Shown here: piece after piece, positions 13,228-24,100 of the stretch | How the letters are laid out: the number at the start of each line of letters is the position of its first letter | Position numbering within the stretch: the stretch's first letter is position 1 | Source of the DNA: Penelope pileata | Lineage: Eukaryota; Chordata; Aves; Galliformes; Cracidae | Length of the DNA stretch: 64,000 nt | Assembly (NCBI GenBank): GCA_013396635.1 | Contig: WBMW01005496.1 | Span: forward strand, 64,212-128,211 | Reading direction: 5' to 3' | Notes under the pieces: generated by a model | Seen by the model: the letters and a program-made list of their open reading frames with translations, nothing else | The model's database searches: none | What the model was told of the DNA's origin: nothing | Position numbers and translations under genes: made by a program

Positions 13228-15449
13228 CTGCAAGGCATGGACGTGGAGGAGCAAAAAAAACCCCTGTGTTCACTTAGTGATAAAAGTGCTAATAACAAGC
13301 CTCAAAACAATGAGGATCCATGGCAAAGGCTTACTGATCCTCTAACTCACTAAAGCTGGACAAAGTATTTTTTGTGACAATTCTAGAAAAAATCAGAACA
13401 GAGGCATTGTATGTCCTACACAGTTCACCAGCAGTAACAGTGGCAGAATGACTATGGAACCTTGCCAGGTGTGCATCCTACCAGAAACCTCCCAAGATGT
13501 GCAGCAGGTGCCTTCCCCAGCCCAGCCTGCTGGGATGGTTACGGGGTGGAGGGGGCAGCGGGAGGTGACAGGATGCTGGCCACCTCCTGCCACTGTGTGC
13601 TGCTCGCCACCGAAAGCGGCTTCCTGGGGAGCTTCCTGGGAGCCAACCGGACAGCCAGACTGAATCAGAAATAAAAACAACCCAGTTCTAGAAAAGGGTA
13701 ATGCAAATTATTAGAAACACTGAAAGACTCCACTTGCAAAGGACTCAAAAACGCTCACCTTGAAGAAAAGCTAACCAGTAATGAATTTTATGCACTCAAT
13801 TGTTAGCTTGGGCACTTCACCCTTCGAAAACTGTACCATGGTGGACTACTTAGTTAACAGAGGAAACAAACAAAGGTGACATGACAGAAATACTACAAGT
13901 GGTAAAGAGAAGGAAAAATAATCTTTCAGATGACTGAAAAAATCAGAGCTGCTATCATTTGACCAAAGAAAATGCTGGTGCATACAGAGAGAGCAGGACC
14001 TATTCTTTTTTCACAGTGAGAAACTGAACCATCTTAGCTGCAACTTAAACCACACACCGACGGAAATATAAAGAAGCTTTCACTAAATGTGAAACAGTTA
14101 CAGCTACTGCCAGTGCACCAAGAACTTCTCAAAGTCCATCTACAGCAGCACTTGGGCAGACACACAGACAAGTAGCTAAAAATGCTGTAACTTGCGTGTG
14201 GTTATTTACCCGTCAGGCAGAATCCGTCTCTTTACAGAACGCAAAACCAGAAGACAACAACCATACTCCTAGAGCGATCCTACCTTCCTACGGGAGTAAA
14301 AACGATGAAAGATGGTTATTCACTGAGAGTCCATAGACTGAAATGGAAGCCGAACGGAGCTCTTTCAACCATTCCTCCGTTTTATAACTATCAGCTCATG
14401 GCATTATTTTACAGCGAGCATTCAGTGGCTTGTAAATAAAATCACAATAGCAATTTATTTTCATTTCTCTGCAAATGAATAAAAATTGGATCAACAGCCC
14501 ATATAGATTCTTTTTAATTGAATCACAGCTATCCTGTAAGATTATATGGCTATACAATAGAACATTTCAAAAGGCACAAACCACAATGGATGTTGATGTG
14601 CGTCACCTTTAGCTGGACACTAATGACTGCTCTTTATGCAGCCCCCAAATCTCTAAGGAACAAATTACAGTAAAAAGAGAAATACAACTCAATGAGAAAG
14701 CAACACACCCTGCACATTCTTATATAAAGGCATTTTCAGAGAAAAATCAAACCAGCAAGAAGTTATTTTCAGCCACTGCTTCGGATTTAAGAGGTTTTCT
14801 CTCTTTTCTTCAATTGTCTATTTAATTACACAAATTATCTTGGGAGCAGTATCTTTTCATACTACATCCAATCTAGCCTGTAGTTTACATCAGTCGTATT
14901 ATACCAGAGAGGCATGGCAGCAGCTGAGGCAGCTCCAGGAGAGCCTGTTAATGGAAAACTGGTAAAAAGGAGCAAAATCCGTGTAACAGATGAGGTGAAG
15001 GCTTGGAGTCTCACCAACGGGGCCCGAGCTCACAAGCAGGCTTGGCAATTCTTGTGCAATCCACATCGTAAGTCAGCAAGTTTGCATTTGTGAAAACTAC
15101 TGTGGAAAACCCTCCCGTAAACCTCACAGCTTTTTGTTTTCAGCATTTCTTCTGACAAAGCTACACTTCTGCTTATGTTCGGCAGGCACGGTGCAGCATG
15201 ACTTACTGTACTCACGCTTTTTTTTTAAGCAACGCTCTTCTGAGTACTGAAAGTTCTTGAACATGCTGCATTTTGGATTGCTGATTCTCCAGTTATATCT
15301 TTGCTTGCAAACTGGTTTCTGTTTGTACAGATTTATTTTTGACACGAGAGAAAAAAACAGAGATCTAATTTACACCTTGAATTAGAAACACGGCAAAGGC
15401 TTGTTCGTCTGATAACCCAAAACCCAGGACCTGTTCAGTTCTTAACAGG

Positions 15450-15477
15450 AAAAAAAAAAAAAAGAAAGAAAGAAAAG
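15450..15477 (+). repeat. Poly-A followed by a GAAA microsatellite
   Basis: About 14 A residues run directly into GAAAGAAAGAAAAG. It is an ordinary simple repeat. Confidence 0.9.
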
Positions 15478-15769
15478 CCCCAAACACGGAACAAAATTAT
15501 TTTTCAGCTAAAAATATAATCTAAATCAAATTCAAGGGGTGTTTGTGTAAACATGACGAACATGAGTTAAATTTTTTGACACGCGTCAAAAGCTCAAGCC
15601 AACAGAAAAACAAGAAGGAAGAAAAAGTGTCTTTGACTGTATTTGACAGGTCGAAAGTAACAAGATAATTTTGCTGGATTTACTCTTTAAAGAGCATATT
15701 ATACAAACACGCTAATTTTGAGAGTACTTAACCTTCGTTTAAGGGGGGGAATGACTGAATACTAATGAG

Positions 15770-16560
15770 AGGAGCGCGGGGCGTTCAATGAAAAGCTGTC
15801 CTGAATGTGCTCTGGGGCTTTAAACCTTTGTCAGGAGACATTCGCAGAGAAGGTTTATTTGCCCTCAGAGTGCATTCTTTCTGAATACATAAAAAATTCA
15901 CCAAACGTTTGAAGGTACATGATTACAGAGAGTTTTTTACTTGACATTAAAATCACTGTTAAAAAAAAATAAAAAGCAAGGAAAAAGAAAGCGGGTTACT
16001 CCTACACTCCTAGAATCTTCTCAAATGACCCAGATCTTTAGAGCGAAGTTTTCTTTTGCCTAGAAACTAAGTGGCTTTTCTTTTGCTCATTCAGCTGCTA
16101 GTTCTGGGAAAAGCCCAAAGAGAAACATTTAGATTGGAGGGCTCTTTGAGAAGATGTGACAGTTGACTGATGAGCATCCATAAAATGACAAAGAATAGTT
16201 GTGTGGAGCCGGTGCATCACATTGCCTCTCCCTGGGAAACTAATTGCTCTGAATTGTTAATAGTAACATTATTTTTCTGGCAATCATTTCTTTTGAATAC
16301 CCAAAATGAGCATGAAACAGCTCCTTTGACCGGACATAAAAGTTAAATGTCCCAATGTTGATCAAATTAACTTCAGCTATGTGACAATGGACTATATTTG
16401 TGAGAAAATAATGAAGGGCACAAAGGGGAGCTTTATGCCAAGATTTCACAGTTGTAATGTAAAAATGTTTCTGTTGAACTAGGCCAGGGAACATTTCAAT
16501 AGGAAAACAGAAGAGCACTGTCACTTTCTTTAAAATTAAGAAAAGAAAAATCATTTTATG
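15770..16560. promoter_or_regulatory. Candidate conserved non-coding block
   Basis: Long, balanced, non-repetitive sequence with GAAAAGCTGTCCTGAATGTG, AAACTAATTGCTCTGAATTG and TGACCGGACATAAAAG, in the style of vertebrate intronic enhancers. No alignment was possible. Confidence 0.25.
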
Positions 16561-17859
16561 GATCTGAATGCTCTAGATCATTTCAGGAAGTTTAAATGGC
16601 CGGCACACCAAGAGCCACAGCATCGGGCTGACATCTCACATCCCTGTTATTAGCAAACTTTTGGAATACCTTTAAAATACTCTGTCTGTGGTTTCTACTC
16701 AATCCCTTAGCAGGCTATTAAATTTAGCAGACACTTTTCCCTAGCAAGGGTCTATATAACTAATACAGCAACGTGAACAAGCATTAATTAAGTCAGATGT
16801 ATGAAAGACTGAATTTAAACGCAAACTACATGCCCTTTCTTAACTGCATATGCAGCCCAAACTGCCTAACTTTGGAAAACACGAAGATGCAAGCTGTAGG
16901 CAAACAGGGCTAAACGTACACGTGAGTTCTCCAAAATGGGCCTGGAAGAACTATTTTTCTGCCACACTAAGTATGAAGCAAGTGTTCTTATTCTGATTTA
17001 TAAAGCAAGTTCAGTTTTGACTGCATTTGTACCTGTCTGGAACACTGTAACTGACTCCTGAGAATTTAGTTTGAGCTTACATTAGTTTTGACAAAGACTC
17101 ATTACAGAGACTAGTTTTACACATACACATTATGTGTGCATTTGTAAATAAACAAACATTTGCTCCTTACCAGTGTAATTCCAGCTCCCTCATAGAGTCT
17201 CTGGATCACCACATTTTCTTCACGTTTGCTGAATGGCAAATGACTAAACCAATCCGGCCCAGCACATACCAGCTAGCTGCCTTCAAAAGCATTCTCCTCA
17301 CTATATTACTCATTTTCTGATTTTATTAAAGCTAAATCACTTCAGAACGCCACTGAAAGATTAAACCTTTTTACTCTCAAAATACGTTATTATGGTTATT
17401 AACAGATTCACTCAGGAGGAAACTTTTAATGACAACTTTAAATCATTCACTCGGCACTTTTTTCTTTTTTTTTTCCTTTTCCTCTAACCCCTCTCCTCAG
17501 TGATGTAGAGATATTGAGAAGCTTGGTGCTTACACGTTAAAGCCTTGTGTTACAATACGTGTTAAAATAATTTTGGGAAACCAACGTATCTGATGATTCT
17601 AACGGTTAAATTCACTCGACCTGTATTTGCAAACTCTCTTGTTTTCTGTGTATCAAACTGTGATGGCTTTTACCTTCCATGAAAAGGCTGTACTTAATTC
17701 ATGTTTATGAAGATGCGGAGTGAACAGAGCTGCGCTTTCACTTACTCCCACAGTGACCTAAATCAACTGTGAGAAGGTGTTTCTGCTTCATTCAGTGAAG
17801 GTTTAGCTCATTAAACTGTTTTCCTTCTCAGTATTGTTCTCTGGGTTTGAACTGCATCG

Positions 17860-18080
17860 CTGTTAAATGCTCTTTAGCAGTTTAAAGGCTTTAAAGGAAA
17901 AGACTTATCAGTCTCTGTTTTTAACAGCACTAAATCTGCATTATTAGTTCATGCAGATAAGGGGATTTAAAAGCTCAGCTTGAAACCTCTCTCTACGGCA
18001 TTTATCTGACACTGCATAGCTCCAGTAGCTCAGCTGGAAATGTAGATCTATGAAGCTTTAAAGAGAGATTAAAGCCAAGA
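17860..18080. promoter_or_regulatory. Candidate conserved non-coding block
   Basis: It contains GTTTAAAGGCTTTAAAGG, GCAGATAAGGGGATTTAAAA (a GATA-like site) and CAGTAGCTCAGCTGGAAATG (an E-box). The assignment is by appearance. Confidence 0.2.
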
Positions 18081-18744
18081 AAAGAAGTACTTTTCCCCCT
18101 ATAGACGTTCTCACTTTCCCTTTTCCTACTGTCTGAAGGAGTGATGGCAGACAATGGTCAAAGATGGTTCCCAAAACCCGCTGAATGGGGACACTGTTGG
18201 TGGTAGCATTCATTCAAAGTGAGCTTCAGTGTATTGTCCTCCCCAATCAGCAGATCAGAATAGAGTTTGCTGGTGGCTGCCAAAAGGTTAGCAATGCCGA
18301 TGAAAGGGGTTTCCCATTATTCACTGCTCTTACAGAACTCCCCTTTTGTGCGAGGCAGCCCATCATTTCACTATGGAGGTCCGGATCTGCGGCTGGCTGC
18401 TCTCTCAAAATGAACAATTCATCTGAATGCAAGCTCACAGTAGTAGTGTGCAACCCAAAATTGAAGGTTCTCTTTTCTAAGGACAGGGGAGTTGGGGCAG
18501 TTTTTGGCAGTGTCACATTTTAATGATATACCATCATGACATCTCTGACCCACAGCTGACACTAATACTACGGTCCCATTACCTTACCCCTGCCAGGGCA
18601 TCGTGGGGGGTCCAAAGCCAAAATCAGCTAATGAAGCACACTGTATGCTGTAAACAAGCGTGCAATAAATAATGCAAAAGGTTTATACAGGTTTGCTAAA
18701 GTCCCCTAGTGCAAAGCATAAGAAAAAGAGAGGAGACCAATGGA

Positions 18745-18779
18745 GGGGNNNNNNNNNNNNNNNNNNNNGGGGGGGGGGG
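18745..18779. other. Assembly gap of 20 Ns inside a poly-G tract
   Basis: Four G residues, then 20 N at 18749-18768, then 11 G residues. The gap is flanked on both sides by G, which suggests that sequencing stalled in a G-homopolymer or a longer G-rich repeat. The true gap length is unknown. Confidence 0.97.
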
Positions 18780-19158
18780 AAGTAAAAATAGGTCTTTCTC
18801 ACACTGCTGTGTGTTACAGAGCACACAGATCTGTCTCTCTACAGAGAGCAGAATCTGATCCAGCTGCAGCTCTGTCCGCTTAGTACGAGACCTGTCATTA
18901 CAAACCTCTGCCTGCCATATAAACTCTCCAAGCACCCGCAGCGTTCTCTGATGATCTGAGCAGCCTTTAAAGCGGTGTCACAGAGCCACAGACACGAGCA
19001 CATAGACCAGATAATTCCTCTTTATCCTGATATCATACCCCAAAAGTGAAAATAAATGCCTATTTTGGAGAAATTCATCCCTAGCCCTCTGCTGGGCTAC
19101 ACAGGAAAAGCACTTACTTGTCTGCAGTGGAAATACCCGGTACCTTCTGTTCAACTAT

Positions 19159-19174
19159 CTGCCTGCCTGCCTGC
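19159..19174 (+). repeat. (CTGC)4 microsatellite
   Basis: Four perfect CTGC units, a short tetranucleotide repeat just left of the antisense CR1 tail. Confidence 0.9.
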
Positions 19175-19268
19175 GACAAAAATTCTAATAACACTTCAGG
19201 TAGAAAGGGACTGAAAAAGTATTTATACCCCATCCCACATTTTAGAATGTTCTTCTGTGAAAATTTAG

Positions 19269-19480
19269 TTAGGGAATCACAGCATCCCGGAGTGGCTGGG
19301 GCTGGCAGCACCCACAGGGTCCCTCTGGGCCCCCACCCCAGCAGGGCCCCCCGAGCTGTGCCCAGGGCACCCAGGTGAGTCTGGGGATCCCCAGGGAGCA
19401 GAGCCCACGGCTCTGCGCCCTGTGTTGCCCGGGGCCTCACGGGGCGAGCAGCGAGCACACAGCACGGTGCTGCCGAGCAC
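19269..19480 (-). mobile_element. CR1 LINE 3' end, antisense
   Basis: The plus strand starts GGGAATCACAGCATCCCGGA, then GTGGCTGGGGCTGGCAGCA and CCACAGGGTCC, the reverse complement of a CR1 tail, followed by a GC-rich version of the upstream CR1 segment (CACCCAGGTGAGTCTGGGGA). The 3' end is clear and the far border is uncertain because of drift. Confidence 0.7.
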
Positions 19481-20219
19481 CAGCTCTGCACAGCGGCTGG
19501 CGGGTCCCGAGCTCCAGGTGCAGGGCAAGCAGCACGCAGCAGCTCTTGGCCTCAGAGCCATGTCCCCACGTTCAGTGCAGCCAGCAAGCCAGCACATGTG
19601 GGAAGCTGCTGCTTGCATTGTGATCATCAAAGCACGCCATGTTTTTAAACTCCATGTTAAAATACAGCATTTTTCCTCATGTGAACACTTCCTCATGTGA
19701 ACACACATTCAGAAGGAGGAGATGCAATGGGAAGATGACATGGAACCTGAGAGAAGGGCAGCAGGTACGCTGCCACTGCACGACTTCCAAAGCTGTACAC
19801 CCACAGGGTTTGTGACAAAGAGAATCAAAGGTTTGGGCAAAGGGAGCACACCGAAGGCACAGAACCTGCATTCATCACCAACACAGCATGTCCGTGCAGA
19901 GATAATCTTGCTCAAGACAAGTGGTCTTTTTTTTGACTTTGTAACTGCTAAATAGGGCAGCTGTAAATTCTGGGGTACTTTTGGGATTGCTGAAAACACC
20001 ATGCCCTGTACTGGACCACCCTTCAGAGGAATCAGCTCTGTGACAGGCCGTGACGCTGTCAGTGCCGGCGACGGCTGCACACAAAGGCTGACTTCAGGTA
20101 GACAGGGCTGTGCTGCGCTGCTGTGAGGCTGCTGCTGAGGGCTGAGCTGCCCGGAGACGCTCCAGGGGCTGGCTGTGCCCAGCTCACAGGAAGAAGGCCG
20201 TGGGAGGACTGACCTGCTG

Positions 20220-20505
20220 GGCGGTGGCTGAAGAGCTGGAGCCAGACTGCCCAGCGGTGCACATCAAAAGATGAGGGGCAATGGATACAAACGCCATTGT
20301 GGGAAATTCTGAATGGATATTACAGAAAATGAGGTCACAAAAAGGGTGGTCAAACACAGCAACAGGTGGCCCACAGAAGCTCTACGTCACTGTGCAGGCA
20401 ACGAGTCAGAACCCAGCTGGGTAAGCCCTGCACAGCCTGACCCGACGGTCAGTCAGCGCTGCTCTGAGCAGGAGGATGGACCCCAGAGATCCCTTCCAAC
20501 CACAG
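20220..20505 (+). mobile_element. CR1 LINE 3' end, sense
   Basis: The order of landmarks is that of the CR1 3' region. GAGCCAGACTGCCCAGCGGT is followed by AGATGAGGGGCAATGGATAC, then ACAGCAACAGGTGGCCCACA, then GCTCTGAGCAGGAGGATGGA and CCCAGAGATCCCTTCCAACC. It ends directly against an antisense CR1 tail. The 5' border is approximate; older CR1-like sequence may extend left to about 20050. Confidence 0.85.
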
Positions 20506-20720
20506 CTGCTAAAATCACACTCACAGAACATGCCGAGGTGGAAGGGACCCCAAGGATCACGGAGCCCATCCCCCATCCCCACAAAGCTCCACCCAACCCC
20601 AACCCCTGTGCCTGAGCGTGGTGTCCCCGCGCGCCCCGAGCTCCGGCAGCTGGGGCCGTGTCCCTGCCCTGGGCAGCAGGGCCGTGCCCACCGCTCTGGG
20701 CTGAGCCTTTTCTTAATATC
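20506..20720 (-). mobile_element. CR1 LINE 3' end, antisense, tail-to-tail with the previous copy
   Basis: The plus strand reads AAAATCACACTCACAGAACA, then GAGGTGGAAGGGACCCCAAG and GATCACGGAGCCC, the reverse complement of a CR1 tail. The following GC-rich part (to about 20720) looks like the eroded upstream part of the same copy. It abuts the sense copy so that both 3' ends meet at about 20505. Confidence 0.82.
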
Positions 20721-21069
20721 CAATCTTGTTCTACTACTCCTTAACTGAAAACACAAATGTCAGCTTTATTAGAGTCCATGCAGGCTAAAAATAAGCTAGC
20801 TAAACACACTGTGAAAATAAATTTACTTTCTACTTTACAAGTTTTGGTGACATCAGAGAGATTCTCCAAGCTTAGGAATTTACCTTACAAGGGTAAGTGC
20901 TATAAACTGACCTGTAACTGGCACTGCATAGAGAACTCTTAGAAAGTCTGACCATTTTCAGTTTACAGAACAAAAACCTCTACATTTCTGAGTGTGCCTC
21001 TTGAAACATATTTCATAAACTGTTCATGAACACAGAAGATGGAGAGAGGCTAGGAAAGGCTATACATAC

Positions 21070-21189
21070 CTATCAAGTACATAGCCAAGAGCCTTATGCC
21101 GTATTCCTGAGTAAACCGATGGGCTTGTTTCCCAAGCAATTAAATTGGAAGCATCATGGAAAAGATGAATGTTTACCAAGTCAAAGGCA
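21070..21189 (-). CDS. INPP5A: INPP5A internal exon (about residues 176-215; exon 7)
   Basis: This 120-base minus-strand exon completes the Cys codon (TG|T), then encodes AFDLVNIHLFHDASNL, IAWETSPSVYSGIRHK and ALGYVLD, and ends with AG, the first two bases of Arg. The acceptor is a T-run ending CATAG and the donor is GTATGT. The VNIHLFHD segment is a core strand and loop of the EEP fold, in which the conserved His and Asp sit near the active site in related phosphatases. The only difference from the human protein I recall is Ile for Val in NLIAWE. A plus-strand open frame covering 21026-21220 is merely the antisense shadow of this exon. A cluster of CR1 tails lies just downstream in transcript order, at 19270-20720. 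Confidence 0.96.
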
Positions 21190-24100
21190 CTATGACAAAA
21201 AAAGGAAAAAAATAAAATGACTCAGGATAAAAGAAAAAAACATTTGTTGCATTCAAAGCATTCAACACGATAACAGCATATTCTCACTCATGATACCTTA
21301 ACATTTACTCACACAGACCATGCAAATTAAGCTATCATCACCAGCAAATTGTCAACAAGTACCATTGAACTTATGCTAAGTCATTCACAGCTAAAACTGC
21401 ATCTAGGTTTTTGCTTAAAATACGCACAATACGCAAACAAAAAGCTTTTCCTCAGTTATAATCCATAGAAATCGAGCAGCACTCCCTCACCAAAATGATT
21501 AAACCAAAATTGAATGTGTAAACAAACAGCTTCAAGTTTATACGCTGCAGCTGAACACCTATCAAAGCTGTGAAATTGACTAAACAAAAGGAAAAGCCAT
21601 TGGCAGCAGAGTTTCACTGACATTAAAGGCCAAGCTGTGTGACCGCGGCTCCTCTGTCCCCGCACGTGGGTGCCAAGGCCAGAGGTCCCCCAGCACAGTG
21701 CTCCCAGCGGGGAAACGGGCACAGCTCGACTGCGCCGGCGGGTGAGGAGCTGCCTCAGAGAGCCAGCAGACCTGTGAAACGTCGCTGCTTTGCGTTCCAG
21801 CCTGAAGGCCGGGAGCGCTAACCCGCCCCTCGCTACCCGGCAGTGAGTCGGGCAGCGGTGCCAGGCCTGGCTGCGGGGGCTGGGCCTGCACCCATGGCTG
21901 CCGGCAGCGCGGGGACACGGCCCGGTGAGGAACGCTGCCTCGGCCTCGGGAGCAGCCAGCAGAGCCGCGTGCTGCTCAGTTTCCATTTGTCTGCCCCATG
22001 GGATGGCCACAGACTGACAGACTTCAGAAACGAAGCACTCTGCTTCTAGGGAAGGTGGATGGAGCTGGGGCTGGGTAGGGGAAGAAGAGAAACAGCGATA
22101 TTCTGGAAGTTCCTTCTTAATGAACCCAACTTTAAACCCCTGTGAAACAGAAATGCCTTCCTTTGTCCTCCTGCATAACAGCTACTGGACTTCATGACCA
22201 CCACGGCCACCTGCCTTCCTGCCCACCTGGGGTGGTGGCTGCTCCTAACTGCACGGTTGGTGTAGAAGTGTAAATTCCTTGACACCAGGACCAGGATTCG
22301 CTGTAGGACTGCACAAGACAACGGCAGGGCCATTGCAGGCCCTCTCTCTCTGTCCAGCAGCCCCCCCGCCCTCCTGCCCTCCACTGCCGGCCCTGCCTCG
22401 CAGCTGCACTGCCCGCTGGGATTCCAGGTCTGAGCAACAGCACTTCCCTTTCCAAAGTCGAGTGCTTTGAATTTGAACAAAAATGGCTGAATTACACTGA
22501 CTGGACACTGCTGGCGCCATGCACAAACATTTAATGTATGAAAACTCAGCACAGAGGTGAACAACAGCAGAAAGGCAACCGTACCTCAAGTTCGAAAGGG
22601 AGCCTGCAGCCCGCACCACCACCGCGGGAGCAGAGCTGTCAGCCTGCAGCACGAGCAGAGACCCCAGCTGTGCCCCAGGAGACTCCCCGGATAATGATGG
22701 AGTGAGGGGATGGGTTTGGAGACAGCACGTGATAAAGACACACAGGTCAGCAAGCAGCTGGCAAGGGCCTCTTCCAAAGATATTCCTGGTTTTTTTTTTT
22801 GCTTGTCTAAGGGCAGCAGCGTATCTTGTTGGATGAACTCACGGTGATGACAAAGCAGTCCTACTAACCTCTGCGTTAAGAAATAATTATCACCTAACTA
22901 CAAAACATCATCTGGAGAAGATGGCTTGTGAGGTCCATTCCTGTCTCCTCGAAGGGTGAACAGAATGATCTCTTGTGGGATGGGGAAAGACCTTACGTCA
23001 CAAACTTGTTGTCTGTGCGGAGGTTTCCATAATCCAACTCCATCTGCCTAAAACTGCTTGTTCTTAAAATCTGCTAACGAAGGACCTTCCATCCGCTGTT
23101 CACCTGCCCAGTTACAGCTTGGCTGTCAACATATCGCCTGTTTTCCTGCAGACGACACCGACCTCCATCCGCCATTTATGCAGGGGAGACAGGCAGCAAT
23201 TGATCTCCCAGATGTGGTGAGCCAAATTTTTTCAACTCTTACCATTCTTGACTCTCATTCTTTTTCCAACTTAATGCACAGCACCCAAAACAAGACAGAA
23301 TACTCTGTCAAAGGGCTTGGTGGAACTGAATTAAATAATTACCATGCCTTCCCTCATTCATGTCCTTCACACAATGCATCTGAAAGCACATCTCAGTAGG
23401 ATGGTAATGAACCACAGTCTGTTTCTGTTCTCTTAATCCATTTCTGCCATCCGAGTAATTAGTCAGTCATTCCTAATATCTTAGTGGCGCTTTGAATTCT
23501 CCTTTCCAAGTGCCATGCTTTACACTTCCCTGAGTTTAAGCCTGCAATCCTATCTTCTCTAAAACACGGAAACCATCGTCATTGTTGACTCTGACCTCTG
23601 ATACTTGTGAATGTTCCCAGACTGGGGCCACACCTACATTTTGTGTCTGCACGCAGCCATAATGCATTCACGGTGCTATTATGCATCTATTAATGCAGTA
23701 ACACCAAGAGCTATTGGAACAGAAATCAACTAAAAGAAAAATCAATTACATTCAAAATAGTTTTTTAAAAAAAGTAGTTCTCTATTTTTTTCTTAAAATG
23801 AGATCTCAAAGCGCCCCTTAAATTCCCTCTAGAGAATTTCTTCATGTCCCGTTTACACTAACAATAAGCTAATGGAGAATAATGGATATGAAAAACCTGG
23901 ATTCGGAGAGGAACTCAGCCAGGGCAGAGCACCAAATAACGGAGGAGGAAAAAGACGACAGTTTTCTGAAATGTTTTAAGGTCACTTCCCTGTGGGTCTG
24001 GAAGCCGCCTGTTGCTGGCGTGAGGTGATGCTGTCCCAGGCTGGGAGAACGAAAAGCTCCCTCCAAGCGTTCACACAGAAGCATTAACATTACCCAGTTC

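Larger units (their letters stand above)
6152..21069 (-). other. INPP5A: INPP5A intron 7 (14.9 kb)
   Basis: This is the large intron between the exon at 21070-21189 and the GDFNFR exon. Most of it is AT-rich and free of recognisable repeats. It carries one exon-like open block at 13065-13227, a 20-base N gap at 18749-18768, poly-T at 11137-11157, three CR1 fragments between 19269 and 20720, and candidate conserved non-coding blocks near 12600-12800, 15770-16560 and 17860-18080. No further INPP5A exon is needed, because the phases across this intron already match (AG|A). Confidence 0.9.

Noticed and set aside
21026..21220. Plus-strand 64-codon frame
   Set aside because: It is the antisense shadow of the INPP5A exon at 21070-21189.
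21456..22010. 184-codon minus-strand frame near the INPP5A exon
   Set aside because: It is in a GC-rich patch, has overlapping open frames on both strands, and is not needed by the exon phases on either side.
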